A DNA stretch of 64,000 nucleotides. Origin: Chitinophaga sp. LS1. GTDB taxonomy: Bacteria; Bacteroidota; Bacteroidia; Chitinophagales; Chitinophagaceae. The notes below the pieces were generated by a model. It was not told the origin of the DNA. It made no database searches and saw only the letters and a list, made by a program, of their open reading frames with translations. The stretch is from the NCBI RefSeq assembly GCF_034274695.1, contig NZ_CP128362.1:8062501-8126500 (forward strand), read 5' to 3'. Numbering within the stretch: position 1 is the first letter of the stretch; every line of letters starts with the position of its first letter. Shown piece after piece: positions 61,105 to 64,000 of the stretch. Both the position numbers and the translations under genes were made by a program.

Positions 61105-62232
61105 ATGGAATTTAGCTTTTACGAATTCAGGTATGCTCCCCTGAGTATACAGATTGCATCCACTTTTATTGTTGTTGCCATTGTGTGTACGTTCTTTGCG
61201 TACCTCTCTATACTGGTCGGCAGGTACAAAGCCTACCGCCAGTCAGAAAGGTTGAAGAACCTGCACCCGATCATCGATGACCAGCTCATGGAGCACATCC
61301 TCCTGAATGAAGAGCTGGCCAGCGACGTGCCTGCCGACCATGTACAACTTCCTCTTGAAAGCTTTCAACAACCCATATTTGAAAAGAAATGGGCCCGTCA
61401 GGCGCTCATTGACCGTCTCATCCATTATAGAAATAATGTAAGAGGGGCGATGGGGGAACAATTGCGTAACCTGTACATTCAGCTGGATCTGGACAAGGAT
61501 TCCCTGAAGAAAATGAAATCCCCTAAATGGGAAAGAAAGGTGCAGGCGCTGGCAGAGCTGAGCAACATGAACATGTCTATTGCTGACGTAAGCATCCTTC
61601 CGCTTACGAACAGTAATAACCGTGAGCTTCGTGCCGCTGCGCGTCATGCTTATATCAAGCTGAGTAAAAACGAGCCGTTCAAGTTCTTTGATGTGGTGAC
61701 AGAGCCGCTGCTGCTCTGGGACCAGGTAGAGCTCTTTAAGATCATCTCTACAACTGAGCACATCGCTATTCCCAATTTTGCACAATGGATCACTTATTCT
61801 TCCAATAAATCGATTGTATCTTTCTGTCTGAAGCTGGTGGTGCACTATAATCAGTTAAGTGCCGTACCTGCTGTAATCAAACTGCTGGATACCAAAGATC
61901 ACTATGTTCGTGCCGATGCCATTAACTGCCTGGGTAAGATGAAGATTGAAGATGTGGAAGAGAAACTGGTACACATGTATAACAGCCAGCCCCTCAATTG
62001 CCGGCTGGAAATACTGAAGGCATTCGGTAGGATCAGTAGTGGAAAGTATGTAGATTTTCTGCGTCAGGAATTCCTGCACGCCACCGATTTCGAAGTTCGT
62101 AAACATGCGGCCAAATCTCTCATTAATAATAAATGGGCAGCCAAAGGACTGATACAGGAGCTGATTGATACTGCTACGTCAGAAAACAAGCTGATCCTGA
62201 AACATAGCATGAACCCGTTAATAAAATTCTAG
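61105..62232 (+). CDS. Membrane-anchored HEAT-repeat protein
   Basis: The 375-residue protein has one N-terminal membrane helix (about 15-37, STFIVVAIVCTFFAYLSILV). The cytoplasmic part is of helical repeats, for example KVQALAELSNMNMSIADVSI, NNRELRAAARHAYIKLS, VRADAINCLGKMKIEDVEEK and FEVRKHAAKSLINNKWAAK. HEAT proteins paired with GT2 synthases occur in several Bacteroidota clusters and may be scaffolds for the synthase. It precedes the synthase gene by 6 bases. Confidence 0.87.
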   Translation: MEFSFYEFRYAPLSIQIASTFIVVAIVCTFFAYLSILVGRYKAYRQSERLKNLHPIIDDQLMEHILLNEELASDVPADHVQLPLESFQQPIFEKKWARQALIDRLIHYRNNVRGAMGEQLRNLYIQLDLDKDSLKKMKSPKWERKVQALAELSNMNMSIADVSILPLTNSNNRELRAAARHAYIKLSKNEPFKFFDVVTEPLLLWDQVELFKIISTTEHIAIPNFAQWITYSSNKSIVSFCLKLVVHYNQLSAVPAVIKLLDTKDHYVRADAINCLGKMKIEDVEEKLVHMYNSQPLNCRLEILKAFGRISSGKYVDFLRQEFLHATDFEVRKHAAKSLINNKWAAKGLIQELIDTATSENKLILKHSMNPLIKF

Positions 62233-62238
62233 TTGTGA

Positions 62239-63699
62239 ATGGATAATATCTGGGAAACTCTCGGACGAATATATGAGAATAGCGTTTTCATTTATGGTTC
62301 AATACTGCTGGTAACATACGCCTTGCTGGCTATCTTCTCAATGATATCCGTACGTGCATATGCCAAGAGGGACAATGCGGATCAGCTGAATACATTGCTC
62401 AGCTCTCCATTAGCCCCTGGCATTACTGTGCTGGCACCTGCCTTCAATGAAGGTCTTACCATTATATTTAATGTACGCTCACTGCTCACGATGAACTACC
62501 CCCGATATGAGATTATCATTGTCAATGATGGTAGTACGGATGACAGTCTGCAACAAATGATCGATGAGTTTGAGCTGGTGGAAGTTGACTTCGCCTACAA
62601 TGCCAAGATCCAGACCAAGCCGGTACGCAAGATCTTTAAATCGTCGAATCCTGCCTACGCCAAACTGATGGTGATAGACAAAGTGAATGGTAAAAGTAAG
62701 GCCGATGCTGTGAATGCAGGTATCAATGCCGCTAGTTATCCTCACTTTGTATGTACAGACGTGGATTGTATTCTGGATAAAAACACCCTGCTGGAACTGA
62801 TCAAACCGGTGATGCAGGAAGAGAAAAAACGGGTAATCGCAACAGGTGCTACCCTCCGTATTGCGAACTCCTGTGAGTTCGACCAGGGTGTGATGACCCG
62901 TATGCGGCCTCCGCGACAGCTCCTCCCCCGCTTCCAGGAAGTGGAATATATTCGTGCATTCGTGTTAGGTAAAATGGGGTGGACCCTGCTCAACTGCGTT
63001 CCGAATGTATCAGGTGGTCTCGGCCTTTTTGATAAGGAAATCGCGATACGCAGCGGGGGATATGACCATAGTTCCTTTGGGGAAGACATGGAGCTGATGA
63101 CACGTATGTGCCGCTATGCACATGACAACAAGATTGACTACGCTATCCGCTATATACCAAAGACTCTCTGCTGGACAGAAGCACCTGTGACCGTTAAGAT
63201 CTTTAACCGCCAGCGTACCCGCTGGGCCAGAGGTCTTGCACAGCTGATGTATGCCCACTTCGGGATGTTCTTTAATCCAAAGTATGGCAGAATGGGGATG
63301 ATCATTTTCCCGTACAACTTCTTCTTTGAGCTGCTGGCGCCAATCATTGAGTTCACTGGTATCATCTACTATATTGTAATGACCATCTTCGGCCTCATCA
63401 ACTGGCCTACGGCACTGATATTACTATTATTTGTATATACGTATTCGGTAATGATCACAACCATAGCTATCCTATGGGATCAGCTATCGTTTAAATATTA
63501 CCGGACGTGGAAGGAAGTCGCTTTTCTGTGTACCACACCATTCATGGAATTCTTCCTCTATCATCCGCTGATCGTGATTTTTGCCCTTCGTGGATATTGG
63601 TATTTCCTGACAGGGAAGAAAAGTGCCTGGGGCAACATGCAGCGACGCGGATTTCAGCAAACACCTAAACCAGCTGCTACAGCAGCTACAGCTAAATAA
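62239..63699 (+). CDS. Processive GT2-type membrane glycosyltransferase
   Basis: The 486-residue protein has an N-terminal membrane helix (about 16-37) and a GT-A domain: VLAPAFNEGLTIIFNVRSLL, IIIVNDGSTDDSLQ, FVCTDVDCILDK (DxD), SSFGEDMELMTRM (catalytic Asp) and RQRTRWARGLAQL (QxxRW motif). About three C-terminal membrane helices follow. The layout is that of PNAG, hyaluronan or cellulose-like synthases, which polymerise and translocate sugar at once. The nucleotide sugar is not known. A close paralogue starts 8 bases downstream. Confidence 0.92.
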   Translation: MDNIWETLGRIYENSVFIYGSILLVTYALLAIFSMISVRAYAKRDNADQLNTLLSSPLAPGITVLAPAFNEGLTIIFNVRSLLTMNYPRYEIIIVNDGSTDDSLQQMIDEFELVEVDFAYNAKIQTKPVRKIFKSSNPAYAKLMVIDKVNGKSKADAVNAGINAASYPHFVCTDVDCILDKNTLLELIKPVMQEEKKRVIATGATLRIANSCEFDQGVMTRMRPPRQLLPRFQEVEYIRAFVLGKMGWTLLNCVPNVSGGLGLFDKEIAIRSGGYDHSSFGEDMELMTRMCRYAHDNKIDYAIRYIPKTLCWTEAPVTVKIFNRQRTRWARGLAQLMYAHFGMFFNPKYGRMGMIIFPYNFFFELLAPIIEFTGIIYYIVMTIFGLINWPTALILLLFVYTYSVMITTIAILWDQLSFKYYRTWKEVAFLCTTPFMEFFLYHPLIVIFALRGYWYFLTGKKSAWGNMQRRGFQQTPKPAATAATAK

Positions 63700-63707
63700 A
63701 TACGCCT

Positions 63708-64000
63708 GTGGAACTGATAAGAAATTTTTACGAAGGCTTTGTGTTCATTTATGGTTGTACAATGCTGTTTATGTATGCGTTGCTGGCATTCCTTTCCCTG
63801 AGAGGCATCCGGAAATTCCAACGTAAGAACAGCTATGTAGATTATACCAAGATGCTGCAGTCACCGCTGGCACCCGGTATTTCTATTATAGCTCCGGCCT
63901 TCAATGAGGCGGTGACTATTATTCAGAACGTACGCTCACTGCTTACGCTCAACTATCCCACCTTTGAGGTGATCATCGTGAACGATGGCAGTACGGATGA
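63708..64000 (+). CDS. Second GT2-type membrane glycosyltransferase (3' end outside window)
   Basis: A GTG at 63708 opens a frame that runs off the window (97 codons visible). It reads RNFYEGFVFIYGCTMLFMY, then APAFNEAVTIIQNVRSLLTL and VIIVNDGSTD, matching the preceding synthase (FIYGSILLVTY, APAFNEGLTIIFNVRSLLT) position by position. It is therefore a tandem paralogue, probably co-transcribed. The GTG start fits the shared N-terminal layout; no ATG is better placed. Confidence 0.85.
   Translation, partial: MELIRNFYEGFVFIYGCTMLFMYALLAFLSLRGIRKFQRKNSYVDYTKMLQSPLAPGISIIAPAFNEAVTIIQNVRSLLTLNYPTFEVIIVNDGSTD

Noticed and set aside
1..64000. CRISPR arrays, insertion sequences, tRNA or rRNA genes
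   Set aside because: No regularly spaced repeats outside coding sequence, no transposase frames with terminal repeats and no tRNA or rRNA-like sequence were found on reading both strands.

Overview
The window is chromosomal DNA of a Bacteroidota bacterium, most likely a Chitinophaga-like member of the Chitinophagaceae. The grounds are moderate GC content, general lack of Shine-Dalgarno sequences, promoters of the TTTG-N19-TAnnTTTG type, SPII lipoproteins, FkbM methyltransferases, a DUF6799 protein and RtcB. Genus is inferred from protein style, not from a marker gene. No rRNA, tRNA, insertion sequence or CRISPR array was seen.

Region 1 (1-24219, all + strand, mostly overlapping or tightly packed genes) is the right-hand part of an extracellular contractile injection system (eCIS, Afp/PVC/MAC-like). 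In order: two gp19-type tube proteins (the first cut by the window edge), a DUF5908 protein, a LysM tube-baseplate adaptor, a VgrG-like spike, a PAAR tip, a gp25 wedge, two very large baseplate proteins (1439 and 2092 residues) and a tape-measure protein. A five-gene cargo island follows: an M14 metallopeptidase, a 1361-residue DUF4157 toxin with a C-terminal SHH-signature nuclease-like domain, a SUKH immunity-like protein, a ParA-type ATPase and an 83-residue stand-alone leader. The eCIS AAA+ ATPase closes the locus. Three cargo-region proteins share an FF...FF...QR N-terminal leader and CxC or CxxC acidic motifs. Sheath and terminator genes are presumably to the left; no tail-fibre gene is visible.

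Region 2 (24220-27908) holds a DUF3829 lipoprotein with its own promoter, a convergent RtcB RNA ligase sharing a bidirectional terminator, a DUF6799 secreted protein, and a gene-poor stretch with a short coding-like remnant.

Region 3 (27909-44865) is an exopolysaccharide locus of the Wzx/Wzy type: acyltransferase, Wza-like export lipoprotein, Wzc tyrosine kinase, Wzx flippase, Wzy polymerase, several glycosyltransferases, a WcaJ-type initiating phosphotransferase and a WcaI-type transferase. It has six methyltransferase-like genes: three clear FkbM proteins, one FkbM-like protein and a paralogous pair of class I enzymes.

Region 4 (44849-53349) holds accessory genes: a PKD-type lipoprotein, a secreted GH2 glycosidase with a textbook Bacteroidota promoter, a small lipoprotein, a HEAT-repeat protein, a Tat-exported Gfo/Idh/MocA protein, an AraC-type regulator, a candidate structured ncRNA with promoter and terminator, and a small acidic protein.

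Region 5 (53459-64000) has an SGNH hydrolase beside a minus-strand signalling cassette (receiver-histidine kinase, stand-alone CheB, CheR, and a large CHASE3-GAF hybrid kinase with three receiver modules), then on the plus strand a single-domain response regulator, a membrane HEAT-repeat protein and two tandem GT2 synthases, the second cut by the window edge.
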